Assembly (NCBI GenBank): GCA_900539725.1
Contig: UQDI01000004.1
Coordinates: forward strand, 1 to 64,000
Reading direction: 5' to 3'
DNA from: an uncultured Eubacteriales bacterium
Lineage (GTDB): Bacteria; Bacillota; Clostridia; Tissierellales; Peptoniphilaceae
Length of the DNA: 64,000 nt
A program made the translations under genes and the position numbers. Shown piece after piece: positions 18,101 through 26,501 of this stretch. Positions within the stretch are counted from its first letter, which is position 1; each line of letters starts with the position of its first letter. Under the pieces are notes generated by a model. It worked only from the letters and a program-made list of their open reading frames with translations. It searched no databases and was not told the DNA's origin.

Positions 18101-19139
18101 GTATATAAACCCTAAGGGAGCGCTATACATTACAGCAAACTCTGGTTCAGGATCAAAATTCTATAGAATACAAAAAGAAAAATTTGCCTATGCAGCAGTA
18201 CAAAACCAAGAAAGAGTTCCTAACTATTCAGAAATATCTGTTACAGATAATACTTTTAAAGTGGTAACATATAGGACAAGTGATAACTCAGTAGTTGATG
18301 AAGTAACACTTAAGAAAGAAAAAGAAAATCCAAATCCTGAACCACAACCAGAGCCAAATCCAGAACCAAATCCAAACCCACAACCAGAACCAAATCCTGA
18401 TAACGACAATACTATAATTATACCGCCATATGAACCTGACAATAGAGATGAGCACAGCTATAGACCAAGAAGGCCAAGAACAGACAAGACAGAAGATAAG
18501 AAAGAAGAAACAAAGACTATTGAAACAAATACAAAACCTATAGAAAAAACAAAACTTAGTCCAATAGAAGTAGCTGATAAAGTTTTGCCAGTTAATTTTA
18601 CAGACATAGTCAATGAAAAAAGAAGAGATGCCATCATCAATCTTGCTTCAAGAGGCGTTTTAGCTGGTATTAAAAAAGATAAGTTCATGCCAAACACAAC
18701 AGTTACTAGAGCCATGGTAGCTGCAGTCTTTATGAGAATATCAAGAGATAAGTTTATAAACACAAATATGAGCGTAAAAGATATAATGATGAAAGACTGG
18801 TACTTCAATTCAGTTAAGTGGGCAATGACACATGGCATTGTAGCCGGATACCCAGACGGATCATTCAAGCCTATGAAAAAAGTAAGTAGACAAGAATTAG
18901 CCGTTATGCTTGAAGGACTTCTTAAACTATATAATATAAACATGCCTAATGTAGTTGACGTTGACTATAGCGCATATAGCTATCTACCAGCATGGAGCCG
19001 TGATGCAGTTATAGACGTAGTTAGAAAAGGACTTTTAGAAGTCGATCAAGATGGCAAACTTGGATACGATAAAGAAGTTAGTCGTGCTGACTTTGCATAC
19101 GCAATTGATAAGATAGTTGAGTTTGCACTAAACAATTAG
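15117..19139 (+). CDS. Secreted SLH protein with two tandem purple-acid-phosphatase-like modules
   Basis: 1340 aa. Signal peptide about 1-28; Glu/Asp-rich segment to about 85; a beta-rich domain (about 88-270). Then two near-identical modules (about 284-677 and 678-1070), each an Fn3-like domain (PVLTIG..., ending ISFRTAKEGDF) plus a calcineurin-like domain with VGDPQ, SAGDQ, GNHD, FHHA and GHDHVYVRTH. Motif one is D-x-Q rather than D-x-H. A Pro/Asn/Glu linker and three SLH repeats (about 1155-1340) anchor it to the wall. It is likely a surface phosphatase or phosphodiesterase; substrate unknown. AAGGAGG precedes the start. Confidence 0.88.
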   Translation: MKTKRIVSLVLVFLILLSTFSFDLKASDAINNEDVFTEDNEEKLLEENTEEKSLGAIEPLNVPSDEGLGEESSEEVNEEADEATVSFDNNWTYFEDGVDPSLTPGSNMWAFGQYNKDAATKTGQASFGSKEGKEYVKDGFTTKTLLRHYLDDGKTVPTYFFVKKFNVDDTMSLWNKSLKFDLAYDDAVIVYLNREVIYKANVPDAGYSQSVEYGCKEKVGKPVKAEVSIPFSDLQGKLTSSVNYLAVELHQYSEKSSDIYFDMQNIRFEDEAQEATSEDEFATPVLTIGSNPSERNFTWYNKVNAAGYVEVKEFGDSEGEIFAAEANENNRKEGFVNYKAHISGLYPDTEYELTYWNGEEGEKSDPISFRTAKEGDFQFFLVGDPQIGASGNKESDAQGWDKTLNIMKKRMTDEGTNFAFLLSAGDQINSYSSNEDEYVGFTERDGLKGMTLAPVIGNHDGENATRNGFFEHYTLPEFGNKDRADYAYVYNNTLFISLDSTYGVHQAEHNDFVKKTVEKYKDKVDWKVLTFHHAIYSVASHAVDEDILKRRQYIPQLVKDNGIDAVLMGHDHVYVRTHLMDGTEPIIEWKDGLEGNAPSEYINPKGALYITANSGSGSKFYTIKKEKFDYAAVQNQERVPNYSEISVTDNTFKVVTYRTSDNSVVDEVTLKKEKAYTPVLTIGNNQSERNFTWYSVSTDKGQVEVKEASNPQNTQIIRCEEKKDNRKAGYISYRAKITGLKPATEYELTYWNGDNGSKSDPISFRTAKEGDFSFFLVGDPQIGASGDTARDAEGWDKTLNIMAEKMKDPNNNFAFLLSAGDQINDYDDNEDQYKQYIQRANLKGMTLAPVIGNHDGEGYARSGYFEHFALPDLNEEGRADYAYVYNNTLFISLDSTYGWDAARHNDFIKKTVEKYKDKVDWKVLTFHHAIYSVASHASDSDILDRRQYIPKLVKDNGIDAVLMGHDHVYVRTHLMDGTEPLVEWKDGVEGQVPSEYINPKGALYITANSGSGSKFYRIQKEKFAYAAVQNQERVPNYSEISVTDNTFKVVTYRTSDNSVVDEVTLKKEKENPNPEPQPEPNPEPNPNPQPEPNPDNDNTIIIPPYEPDNRDEHSYRPRRPRTDKTEDKKEETKTIETNTKPIEKTKLSPIEVADKVLPVNFTDIVNEKRRDAIINLASRGVLAGIKKDKFMPNTTVTRAMVAAVFMRISRDKFINTNMSVKDIMMKDWYFNSVKWAMTHGIVAGYPDGSFKPMKKVSRQELAVMLEGLLKLYNINMPNVVDVDYSAYSYLPAWSRDAVIDVVRKGLLEVDQDGKLGYDKEVSRADFAYAIDKIVEFALNN
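15966..17147 (+). repeat. Intragenic tandem duplication, unit 1
   Basis: A 1182-bp (394-codon) unit encoding Fn3-like plus metallophosphoesterase domains; the second unit follows directly at 17148-18325. Some stretches are identical, for example about 100 bp at the end of each unit (17034-17143 and 18222-18331), while others have drifted, suggesting an old duplication with later conversion. Confidence 0.85.
17148..18325 (+). repeat. Intragenic tandem duplication, unit 2
   Basis: Second copy of the 394-codon module of the gene at 15117, with all phosphoesterase motifs retained, so both modules could be active. Confidence 0.85.
18444..18919 (+). repeat. Identical 476-bp block, copy 2
   Basis: Identical to 13034-13509. 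The last SLH repeat downstream of the block has diverged between the two genes (for example VVSVVSKGLLEV against VIDVVRKGLLEV). Confidence 0.9.
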
Positions 19140-19174
19140 TTTTTAATAAAATATAGCTAAGAATAATTGATATC

Positions 19175-19217
19175 TACCCTCTTTACTTGATGAATGAGTA
19201 AGGAGGGTATTTTTTTT
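19175..19217 (+). terminator. Terminator after the second SLH gene
   Basis: A 13-bp stem (TACCCTCTTTACT with AGTAAGGAGGGTA, one G-U), loop TGATGAATG, and a long T run. A partial copy exists at 10165-10206. Confidence 0.92.
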
Positions 19218-19341
19218 GTAAAATTATATTAAATAAAAACCAAATACTTTACTCACACTTAACATATTGCACATATAACATTAACAAAGCTCATGTATCA
19301 TAAACAAGTAATTGAGATATGAAAATTATTTAGGAGGATGT

Positions 19342-20424
19342 ATGAGTAAGATTTCTTTAAGACATGTATATAAAAAGTATGATAATGGAATCGATAACGC
19401 TGTTAAAGACTTTAATCTTGAAGTAGAAGACAAAGAGTTCATAGTCTTTGTTGGACCATCAGGCTGTGGCAAGTCCACAACGCTTAGGATGATAGCTGGA
19501 CTTGAAGATATTAGTGAAGGCGAGCTACTAATCGATGGCAAGAGAATGAACGAGGTAGCGCCAAAGGATAGAGGCACTGCAATGGTTTTTCAAAATTATG
19601 CTCTATACCCACACCTTAATGTTTATGACAATATTGGTTTTGGCCTAAAGATTCGTGGCGTTGACAAGGATATTAGAGATAAAAGTATTAGAGAAACTGC
19701 CGAAAAGCTTGGTTTAAGTGAGTACCTAAAGAGAAAGCCGGTTGAACTATCAGGCGGACAAAAGCAAAGGGTAGCTTTAGGCAGGGCCATAGTTAGAGAC
19801 GCTGAAATCTTTTTAATGGATGAGCCGCTATCGAACCTTGATGCTAAGCTTAGAATACACATGAGAGAAGAGCTTGTTGAGCTACAAAGGGAGCTGGGCT
19901 CAACTGTTATATACGTAACTCATGATCAAACAGAGGCTATGACTATGGCTACAAGGATAGTTTGTTTAAAAGATGGCGTGATTCAACAAGTTGGCACTCC
20001 AAAGGAGCTTTATGAAAACCCTAGCAATGTCTTTGTTGCGGGCTTTTTAGGAGCACCGCCAATGAATTTTATCAAAGGAAAAATTAGATACGGAAAACTT
20101 TATAATAGCAAAGGAAGGGCTCTTGCAAATTATTCTAATGTTGACAATAAAGATGTAATCATGGGCATTAGGCCTGAGCACATTATAATTACTGATAATG
20201 AAGATGACTTTGCACTAAAGATTAAGATGGTAGAACTATTAGGAGCTGATTACCATATACATGGCGAGCTAGATGGAGATGAGATAACTCTTAGAGCAGA
20301 TGCAAAGCTTGATATCGAGTCAAAAAGCGAGATACATATTGCTTTTGTGACAGAAAATATCTTGTTATTTGATGCTAAGACTGAAAACAGAATTTTCTGG
20401 GAGGCAATAGATGGAGCTAAGTAG
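19342..20424 (+). CDS. Sugar/glycerophosphate-type ABC importer ATPase (MsmX/UgpC/MalK family)
   Basis: 360 aa from the ATG at 19342, preceded by TAGGAGG; an upstream TTG start is possible but lacks a site. Walker A GPSGCGKST, Q-loop FQNYALYPH, signature LSGGQKQR, Walker B DAEIFLMDEPLSNLD and the MalK-type C-terminal regulatory domain (GIRPEH) are all present. It powers the permeases encoded next, whose first gene overlaps its end by 14 nt. ATPases of this group can serve several importers. Confidence 0.93.
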   Translation: MSKISLRHVYKKYDNGIDNAVKDFNLEVEDKEFIVFVGPSGCGKSTTLRMIAGLEDISEGELLIDGKRMNEVAPKDRGTAMVFQNYALYPHLNVYDNIGFGLKIRGVDKDIRDKSIRETAEKLGLSEYLKRKPVELSGGQKQRVALGRAIVRDAEIFLMDEPLSNLDAKLRIHMREELVELQRELGSTVIYVTHDQTEAMTMATRIVCLKDGVIQQVGTPKELYENPSNVFVAGFLGAPPMNFIKGKIRYGKLYNSKGRALANYSNVDNKDVIMGIRPEHIIITDNEDDFALKIKMVELLGADYHIHGELDGDEITLRADAKLDIESKSEIHIAFVTENILLFDAKTENRIFWEAIDGAK

Positions 20425-21343
20425 AGAAGTAAGCAAAGCAAAAGATAAAAGCAAAGCAAAAAGAGTTCGTGGAATAAAAAGTATAAGCTTTTCAGGCTTT
20501 CTTGTCTATATAGTTTTGCCACTAATACCGCTTTTGGTGTTTTGGTTCATCCCAATGATAGCGTCATTCTTACTAAGTTTTACAGATTGGGACTATATCA
20601 GCCCGACATTTAATGTAGTTGGCGCACAAAACTACAAGGACATACTTAGCAGCGATGCCTTTTGGCAAGCACTTAAAAATACTTTGTTATTTGGTCTAGG
20701 AACAGTAGTTCCGACACTTATCTTTGGCTTTTTGATGGCCATACTCATAGATAAGTTTAGACGTGGCAAAGAGATTATACAAGGCTTTTTATTTGCGCCA
20801 TGGATTACGCCGATGGTTGCTATGTCTATAGTATGGAGCTGGATGTTTAGACCAGATATCGGCCTTATCAATAGAGGGCTAGCTATTTTTGGTATAAGTG
20901 GACCAAACTGGTTAACAGACTCAAACACAGCGCTCATCGCTGTAATGATAGTAACCGTATGGAAGACATCGGGCTGGTGCATGCTTTATTACGCCGACGC
21001 CATTAGCAAGATACCAAAGGATTTATTCGAAGCATATGAGCTTGAAGGCTCAAGTGTTTGGCAAAAGATAAAGTACATCTATATGCCGATGACAGCAAAG
21101 ACAACACTGTTCTTAGCGGTTATAAGCCTAATTAACTCAATACAAGCCTACGACCAAATCAGTGTACTAACACGTGGCGGCCCAGCAGGATCAACAAGAA
21201 CACTGCTTTATTTATTCTATCAAATGGCCTTCGAGCAATTCAACATGGGTAAGGCGACAACGGTAACCATGATTATGGTCGTCATTACTGGTATACTCGC
21301 TGGACTTATGTTTATCTTGCAAAAGAAGTTTGCAAATAGGTGA
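20411..21343 (+). CDS. ABC importer permease, MalF/UgpA type
   Basis: 310 aa with a cytoplasmic Lys-rich N-terminus and six membrane segments. The EAA loop (FEAYELEGSSVWQKIKYIYMP, about residues 200-220) that contacts the ATPase is clear. It pairs with the next permease to form the channel. It overlaps the ATPase gene by 14 nt and the next gene by a few nt, so all are one operon. Confidence 0.93.
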   Translation: MELSREVSKAKDKSKAKRVRGIKSISFSGFLVYIVLPLIPLLVFWFIPMIASFLLSFTDWDYISPTFNVVGAQNYKDILSSDAFWQALKNTLLFGLGTVVPTLIFGFLMAILIDKFRRGKEIIQGFLFAPWITPMVAMSIVWSWMFRPDIGLINRGLAIFGISGPNWLTDSNTALIAVMIVTVWKTSGWCMLYYADAISKIPKDLFEAYELEGSSVWQKIKYIYMPMTAKTTLFLAVISLINSIQAYDQISVLTRGGPAGSTRTLLYLFYQMAFEQFNMGKATTVTMIMVVITGILAGLMFILQKKFANR

Positions 21344-21348
21344 TAAAG

Positions 21349-22176
21349 ATGAAAAAACAAATTAAATTAGTAAATATAATAATAGTTACAATAGTAAGTA
21401 TCATTACCTTCTTCCCACTTTTATGGATGTTTTCAAACTCATTTAAGAGTGCGGAAAGCATAATCAGAGAGCCGATGAGATTAGCTCCAGAATTCTTTGA
21501 CTTAAGAAATTTTAGAGGCGTTTTAGAGCAGGCACCATTTGACCTATATATTTTTAACAGTATAATCACATCCATCGCGATAGTTGTGCTTCAAATGCTA
21601 ACGTCTATACTCATGGGATATGGCTTGTCACGCTTTAAGTTCAAGGGAAAGAAAGTTTTATTTGGGGCAATACTACTAACGTATATGCTGCCAGCTGCGG
21701 CGACTTATGTACCGAGCTATGTAATACTTGCTAAGATGAATTTAATAGATACACTAACTGGCATCGTAATATCAAACGCGGCGAGCGTCTTTGCCATATA
21801 TATGATTTATCAAACATTTTCATCCATACCAAAGGAGCTTATCGAAGCGGCTGAGATGGACGGAGCAAATAACTGGCAGATACTTTGGAGAGTTTTGGTA
21901 CCAGTAGCAAAGTCTACAATACTTACAACTGCTCTAATTCAGTTCGTGGCGATGTACAATAACTACATGTGGCCATCACTTATAACTAACAGCAAAAAGA
22001 ATTATCTAATAAGCGTTGGCTTAAATATATTTTTTAATTCAAGAGGAAATTTCACTCAAAACCTACCTATGCTCATGGCAGCTAATGCTATTGCGGTACT
22101 TCCGCTATTAATATTATTTTTAGTATTACAAAAGTGGTTTATCAAAGGCATCAGTGACAACGGCATAAAAGGCTAA
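21349..22176 (+). CDS. ABC importer permease, MalG/UgpE type
   Basis: 275 aa from the ATG at 21349; a GTG at 21340 overlapping the previous stop would add three residues, and the two cannot be separated by ribosome binding site alone. Six membrane segments, EAA loop IEAAEMDGANNWQILWRVLVP and the typical C-terminal WFIKGISDNGIKG identify the MalG-like partner. Confidence 0.92.
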   Translation: MKKQIKLVNIIIVTIVSIITFFPLLWMFSNSFKSAESIIREPMRLAPEFFDLRNFRGVLEQAPFDLYIFNSIITSIAIVVLQMLTSILMGYGLSRFKFKGKKVLFGAILLTYMLPAAATYVPSYVILAKMNLIDTLTGIVISNAASVFAIYMIYQTFSSIPKELIEAAEMDGANNWQILWRVLVPVAKSTILTTALIQFVAMYNNYMWPSLITNSKKNYLISVGLNIFFNSRGNFTQNLPMLMAANAIAVLPLLILFLVLQKWFIKGISDNGIKG

Positions 22177-22200
22177 AATTATCATTATAGGAGGAAAAAA

Positions 22201-23556
22201 ATGAAAAAATTAAGAAGTTTAGCTGTAATACTTTTAGTATTATCACTAGTATTTACAGCGTGTTCACCAGCTGCTAAGGAAGCTATGGACGAAGGAGATA
22301 AGACTACAAGCGCTGAAGCAAATGAGTCAAAGAGCGAAGAAAAGAAAGATGAAACAGCTAGCGATAAGCCAGTTGAAATTCAATTCTGGTATGGATTAGG
22401 TTCTGTAGCTGGAGAAACTATGGAAGAAATTATTAATGATTTTAACAATTCACAAGACAAGGTAAAGGTAACAGGCGTTCAACAAGCTGACTACGACGAA
22501 ACTTATCAAAAGGTTCAAGCAGCTATTGCAGCTAATCAAGCACCAGCAGTTTTTATAGGTAGCAAGATTAAAGAAATGGGTGAAGCAGGTCTATTGGCTG
22601 ATTTAACACCATATATCGACGAAAGAACACCTCTTGATGATTATCTAGATGTATTCATGAAGCCAGATCAAATCGATGGCAAAGTATATGCATTCCCAGC
22701 TTATGGCACAACTCAAGTTATTTACTATAGAAAAGATTTACTTGAAAAAGCTGGATTAGATCCTCAAGATGTATATTCATCTTGGGACAAAGTTTTTGAA
22801 GCATCAAAGACAATGCAAGAAAAAGGCATAGCTGACTGGGGTCACCTAGTTATGTGGGGTCCAGATAACCTATCAGACATTGCTTATAGCAATGGCGGAA
22901 CTGTATTGTCAGAAGATGGTAAGACAGTAACTATCAACTCGCCTGAATGGGTTGAGGCTTGGGACTTTGTTAGAAAGCAAATTTTTGACGATAAAACTAC
23001 TAAGATTGAATCAGGCGGACAAGGCTGGGAGTATTGGTACAGAACCATCGATAACGTTATGAATGGTACTGCAATGAGCTATACTGGTTCATCAGGAGAT
23101 AAGGGCGACCTTGATTTTACAAAGATTGACTCAATTCCTCAACCATCATTACATGATAAAAATGGTAAAGCTCAAGCAGGCGCACACAGCTTATTAGTTC
23201 CAGAAGCTGTATCAGAAGAACAAAAGAAAGCTGCTTATGAATGGATAGCATACTTCACAAGTCCTGAAATATCTGCTAAGTGGTCAATGAAGATTGGTTA
23301 TATTCCTGTTAGAAAGAGCACTATGGATATCGAAGAGTACAAGAAGTTTACAGAAGAAAGTCCATATGCAAAGGTACCATATGAACAAGCACTTACAGCT
23401 ACACCAGTGTTTGTAGACCCAACTAAGGGACAAATCATAGACGCTTTAAAGATAGCTGCAGATAAAGTTGAATTACAAAACGTTCCAGCTAAGGAAGCAC
23501 TTGATGAAGCACAAAAAGTAGCTCAAAAAGCACTTGATGAAGTACTAAATAAGTAA
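22201..23556 (+). CDS. Extracellular solute-binding lipoprotein, UgpB-like
   Basis: 451 aa. Signal peptide with lipobox FTAC (Cys21), then an acidic low-complexity linker (about 22-57) and a family 1 solute-binding fold. The start of the mature domain (IQFWYGLGSVAGETMEEIINDFNNSQ) and the region PAVFIGSKIKEMGEAGLLADLTPYID resemble glycerol-3-phosphate/glycerophosphodiester binders (UgpB) more than maltose binders. Substrate is therefore likely a glycerophosphate-like compound or a sugar; this is inference. A GGAGG precedes it, and a terminator follows. Confidence 0.9.
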   Translation: MKKLRSLAVILLVLSLVFTACSPAAKEAMDEGDKTTSAEANESKSEEKKDETASDKPVEIQFWYGLGSVAGETMEEIINDFNNSQDKVKVTGVQQADYDETYQKVQAAIAANQAPAVFIGSKIKEMGEAGLLADLTPYIDERTPLDDYLDVFMKPDQIDGKVYAFPAYGTTQVIYYRKDLLEKAGLDPQDVYSSWDKVFEASKTMQEKGIADWGHLVMWGPDNLSDIAYSNGGTVLSEDGKTVTINSPEWVEAWDFVRKQIFDDKTTKIESGGQGWEYWYRTIDNVMNGTAMSYTGSSGDKGDLDFTKIDSIPQPSLHDKNGKAQAGAHSLLVPEAVSEEQKKAAYEWIAYFTSPEISAKWSMKIGYIPVRKSTMDIEEYKKFTEESPYAKVPYEQALTATPVFVDPTKGQIIDALKIAADKVELQNVPAKEALDEAQKVAQKALDEVLNK

Positions 23557-23568
23557 TATTATAATTTG

Positions 23569-23599
23569 GGCGTCTCTATATGAGGCGCTTATTTTTTAA
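23569..23599 (+). terminator. Terminator after the solute-binding protein gene
   Basis: Stem GCGTCTC with GAGGCGC (one G-U) around the loop TATAT, followed by TTATTTTTT. The downstream PHP gene begins only 13 nt later, so some read-through is likely. Confidence 0.75.
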
Positions 23600-23611
23600 T
23601 GAGAGGTATAT

Positions 23612-25018
23612 ATGCAAAGAGAAAAATTCTTATATATAAAGTTAAATAAGGCTTATGACGTAGTAAATTTCACTATTGATAAAGATGTCAAGGCCTTAAC
23701 AATTAAGTGGAGCAATAACAAACAGTTTTTTAGCGCCTACGTTTTTGGTCCAGATAAGAAGCTATATGCGCAGATAATAGCTGCGAAAGAAAATGGAGAA
23801 AGGCGCATAGCTACTATCCAATCTAGCTGTTCGCCTTGCTGCCAAAGCTTTAAGCCTAATATAGCTAAGGGCGTTTGGAGTCTTGAATATGGCGTTCTAA
23901 ATATGTGTGACGCAGATGATATCAGTCTTGAAATTTATGAAGGAGATTTAGATAGTGAAGAAAATAGCTTTAATGAAGTAAATTTATTTGATAGCATAAA
24001 GATGATGGACGATGGACCTAAGAAAACTTCTTATGCGGCGGACTTCCACACTCACACCATATATTCAGACGGTAAAATGTCTAGAGAAGCCAATAATGAA
24101 GTGGCGATAAAGCAAGGACTAGACTTCTTTGTGCCTACGGATCACAATGTCTATCACTACACATGGCCAAAGCATGAGGGCTTAAAAGTTTACCCGGGAA
24201 TAGAGATAACATCTAGCCTTGGTCACATCAACTTATTATTTGCAGAAAAAACGCCATTTGCAGAGCATGCAATATATGAGATTGAAGACGAAGAAGGGCT
24301 TGTAAAGATAATCAAAGAGGCGAAGGACTACTCACTGATTTCAGTGAACCATCCATGCATGCCGCCATGGGACTTTAATGCAAAATCATTTCCGCTTGAC
24401 TTAATCACGTTTATGGAAGTGATCAACGACCCGACGTATATGACATCTAAAAAGGCAATCAAAGACGCCATAAGGGCTTGGAACTACTTATTAAACGATG
24501 GCTACAGAGTCATATCCATAGGCGGAAGTGATTCACACTTACTTCCAGAAGAAAAATATGAGGGTTCAGCATATCCATCACTTTTAGGAGATCCAAAAAC
24601 CATAGTTTACGCAAAAGAGAACACAGCCGAAGCGCTTAAAGACGCGATGCTGGCTGGAGAAGTGTCTGTGACTAGATCAAAGGAGATAAAGCTTAGTGCC
24701 AATGGCTTAGCAAGAGAAAATGAAAACTTCACTGGAAGAGCTAGCTTAAGAGCGGAATTACTCGAAAACAATTTTCATTCATCAGCTCTTCATATATCTT
24801 GGCTAATCGATGGCGAGTGCGTTAAAGATGAAAAGGCTAAAGAGTCGATGTTCAGCATTGAAATAGACAGCGCTTACCACTGGATAAGAGTAGATGTTTG
24901 GGACGAAGAAGGAAACCTTTATGGATACACTAATCCCATTTTCTTCAATAGAAAGACTAAGGAGCACGAGATGAAAGTCTGGGGCGATTTGATGGAGAAG
25001 ATGTCAAATGAAAAATAA
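23612..25018 (+). CDS. PHP-domain metallohydrolase, CehA/McbA type
   Basis: 468 aa. An N-terminal beta domain (about 1-140) precedes a PHP domain with HTHTIYSDG (about 147-155), TDHN, VNHPCMP and GGSDSH, the metal-binding histidines and aspartates of this superfamily. A C-terminal beta domain follows. PHP enzymes of this type cleave phosphodiesters or phosphomonoesters. No signal peptide is seen, so it acts in the cytoplasm. Being directly downstream of the Ugp-like importer and overlapping a HAD phosphatase by 11 nt, it probably processes the imported compound. Confidence 0.82.
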   Translation: MQREKFLYIKLNKAYDVVNFTIDKDVKALTIKWSNNKQFFSAYVFGPDKKLYAQIIAAKENGERRIATIQSSCSPCCQSFKPNIAKGVWSLEYGVLNMCDADDISLEIYEGDLDSEENSFNEVNLFDSIKMMDDGPKKTSYAADFHTHTIYSDGKMSREANNEVAIKQGLDFFVPTDHNVYHYTWPKHEGLKVYPGIEITSSLGHINLLFAEKTPFAEHAIYEIEDEEGLVKIIKEAKDYSLISVNHPCMPPWDFNAKSFPLDLITFMEVINDPTYMTSKKAIKDAIRAWNYLLNDGYRVISIGGSDSHLLPEEKYEGSAYPSLLGDPKTIVYAKENTAEALKDAMLAGEVSVTRSKEIKLSANGLARENENFTGRASLRAELLENNFHSSALHISWLIDGECVKDEKAKESMFSIEIDSAYHWIRVDVWDEEGNLYGYTNPIFFNRKTKEHEMKVWGDLMEKMSNEK

Positions 25019-25703
25019 TATAAAGGGCGTAATATTTGATAAAGACGGAACGCTTTTAAAATTTACTGACATTTGGAGGCTTAGTTTAGAAGATCTCTTT
25101 GATTATTATGAGCTTAGTGAAGCTGATAAGCTAGAGATAAGACAGGTAGTAGGAGTGAATGAAGACTGCAGTATTAGAGAAAATTCTATACTTGCCTCAG
25201 GGACTATAGCTGATTTAGCAGAAGTATTTAATAAATATGTTGACAAAAGTAAAGAAGCTCTTGACAAAGAGATAAGTGATTTCTTTTTAGATTACTTGGC
25301 TAAGCATCCAGAATTGATTGTGGGGACGTGCGATGTTAAAAAGTGTTTTGACAAGCTAAAGAAGCTTGATATCAAAGTAGCTGTCATAACAGCAGACAGC
25401 TTTAAGCAAGCAAAACTAAGTTTTGAAATGCTTGGAGTTTTTGATGAAATAGATTTTTTAGCAGCAGCTGATTTTTATCCAAATAAACCAGATCCATCAT
25501 CATTAGATGCTTTTTGTAAAAATTTTAATCTAAATAGAAAAGAAGTGGCCGTTGTGGGCGACTCACTAATAGATCTAGAGCTAGGTAAAGTAGCTGGGCT
25601 TGCTGTTGGCGTCACGTGCGGCGTAGGCACAAAAGAGATGCTTATGAAGGATGCGGATATTGTTTTGGATACGCCACTTGATTTAATAAATGCATTAAGA
25701 TAA
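25008..25703 (+). CDS. HAD-family phosphatase, phosphoglycolate-phosphatase-like
   Basis: 231 aa. Motif I FDKDGTLLKF holds the nucleophile Asp11; motif II ITADS; motif III/IV region includes Lys and VVGDSLIDLELGKVAG. A helical cap lies between. It overlaps the PHP gene, suggesting two consecutive hydrolysis steps on the same substrate. The exact substrate cannot be read from sequence. Confidence 0.85.
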   Translation: MKNNIKGVIFDKDGTLLKFTDIWRLSLEDLFDYYELSEADKLEIRQVVGVNEDCSIRENSILASGTIADLAEVFNKYVDKSKEALDKEISDFFLDYLAKHPELIVGTCDVKKCFDKLKKLDIKVAVITADSFKQAKLSFEMLGVFDEIDFLAAADFYPNKPDPSSLDAFCKNFNLNRKEVAVVGDSLIDLELGKVAGLAVGVTCGVGTKEMLMKDADIVLDTPLDLINALR

Positions 25704-25731
25704 GTAAATAAATATTAATTGGGTATAAAAG

Positions 25732-25765
25732 ATGTGTGAAGCGAATACTGCTTTACACATTTTTT
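25732..25765 (+). terminator. Terminator after the HAD gene
   Basis: An 11-bp stem (ATGTGTGAAGC with GCTTTACACAT, one G-U), 7-nt loop, and a T run of six. Confidence 0.88.
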
Positions 25766-25784
25766 GCGTTTAAGGAGATATATA

Positions 25785-26501
25785 TTGAAGAACTTACTTA
25801 TAATATTTACGAGAGTACCTATTGAAGGGCATACCAAGACGCGTCTCGAAGACTTTTTATCTAAGAAGGACATAGTTTTATTTCACAAGAATCTAATTAA
25901 AAGGCTTGTAAATGAACTTAAGTCTGATAAATGGGATTTAGAAGTGCATGCGACGCCTATTGACAAAGTAGATATACTTAAAGAAATTTTACCAAATGAA
26001 GTATACAAAGCGCAAGCTGAGGGAAATCTTTTTGAAAGAATGGAGCTCGCCATCAAGAAGGCACTTGAAACTCATGAAAAGGTCGCTCTCATTGGCTCAG
26101 ACATCTATGACATTAGCAAAAAAGATATCGAGGCCGCCTTTGCAGCGCTTGATACGAATGATATAGTTTTTAATCCATCATCGGACGGTGGCTATTCACT
26201 AGTCGCGTCGAAGATTAATTTAGCTAATAAACTTAATATAGATTTTAAAAATAAATCAATGATACTTGATGAAAGTATTAAAAATTCTAATACTTCGCTA
26301 ATTAAGAGCCTTAGAACCATTGATGATATTGACACGAAAGAGGATCTATTATATAATTACTTTGGTAAAAATGTGTATTTTTTAAGTAAGGATGAGATTA
26401 TCTTAGATGGCAAAAAAATAAAGCTTGATGAGACAATTTTTCACGACTTAATTAATATAAATAATTGGGGGAATAATAATGAAGAAGAAAAACTTATCTA
26501 A
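25785..26501 (+). CDS. DUF2064 (TIGR04282-type) glycosyltransferase-like protein
   Basis: 238 aa from a TTG at 25785, preceded by AAGGAGAT; a start at 25764 would lie in the terminator region. The nucleotide-sugar-transferase-like N-terminus (LLIIFTRVPIEGHTKTRLEDFL) and ALIGSDIYDISKKDI with NPSSDGGYSL are hallmarks of the DUF2064 family, named after association with radical SAM/selenodomain proteins. Substrates are unknown. It heads a five-gene cluster with overlapping ends. Confidence 0.82.
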   Translation: MKNLLIIFTRVPIEGHTKTRLEDFLSKKDIVLFHKNLIKRLVNELKSDKWDLEVHATPIDKVDILKEILPNEVYKAQAEGNLFERMELAIKKALETHEKVALIGSDIYDISKKDIEAAFAALDTNDIVFNPSSDGGYSLVASKINLANKLNIDFKNKSMILDESIKNSNTSLIKSLRTIDDIDTKEDLLYNYFGKNVYFLSKDEIILDGKKIKLDETIFHDLININNWGNNNEEEKLI

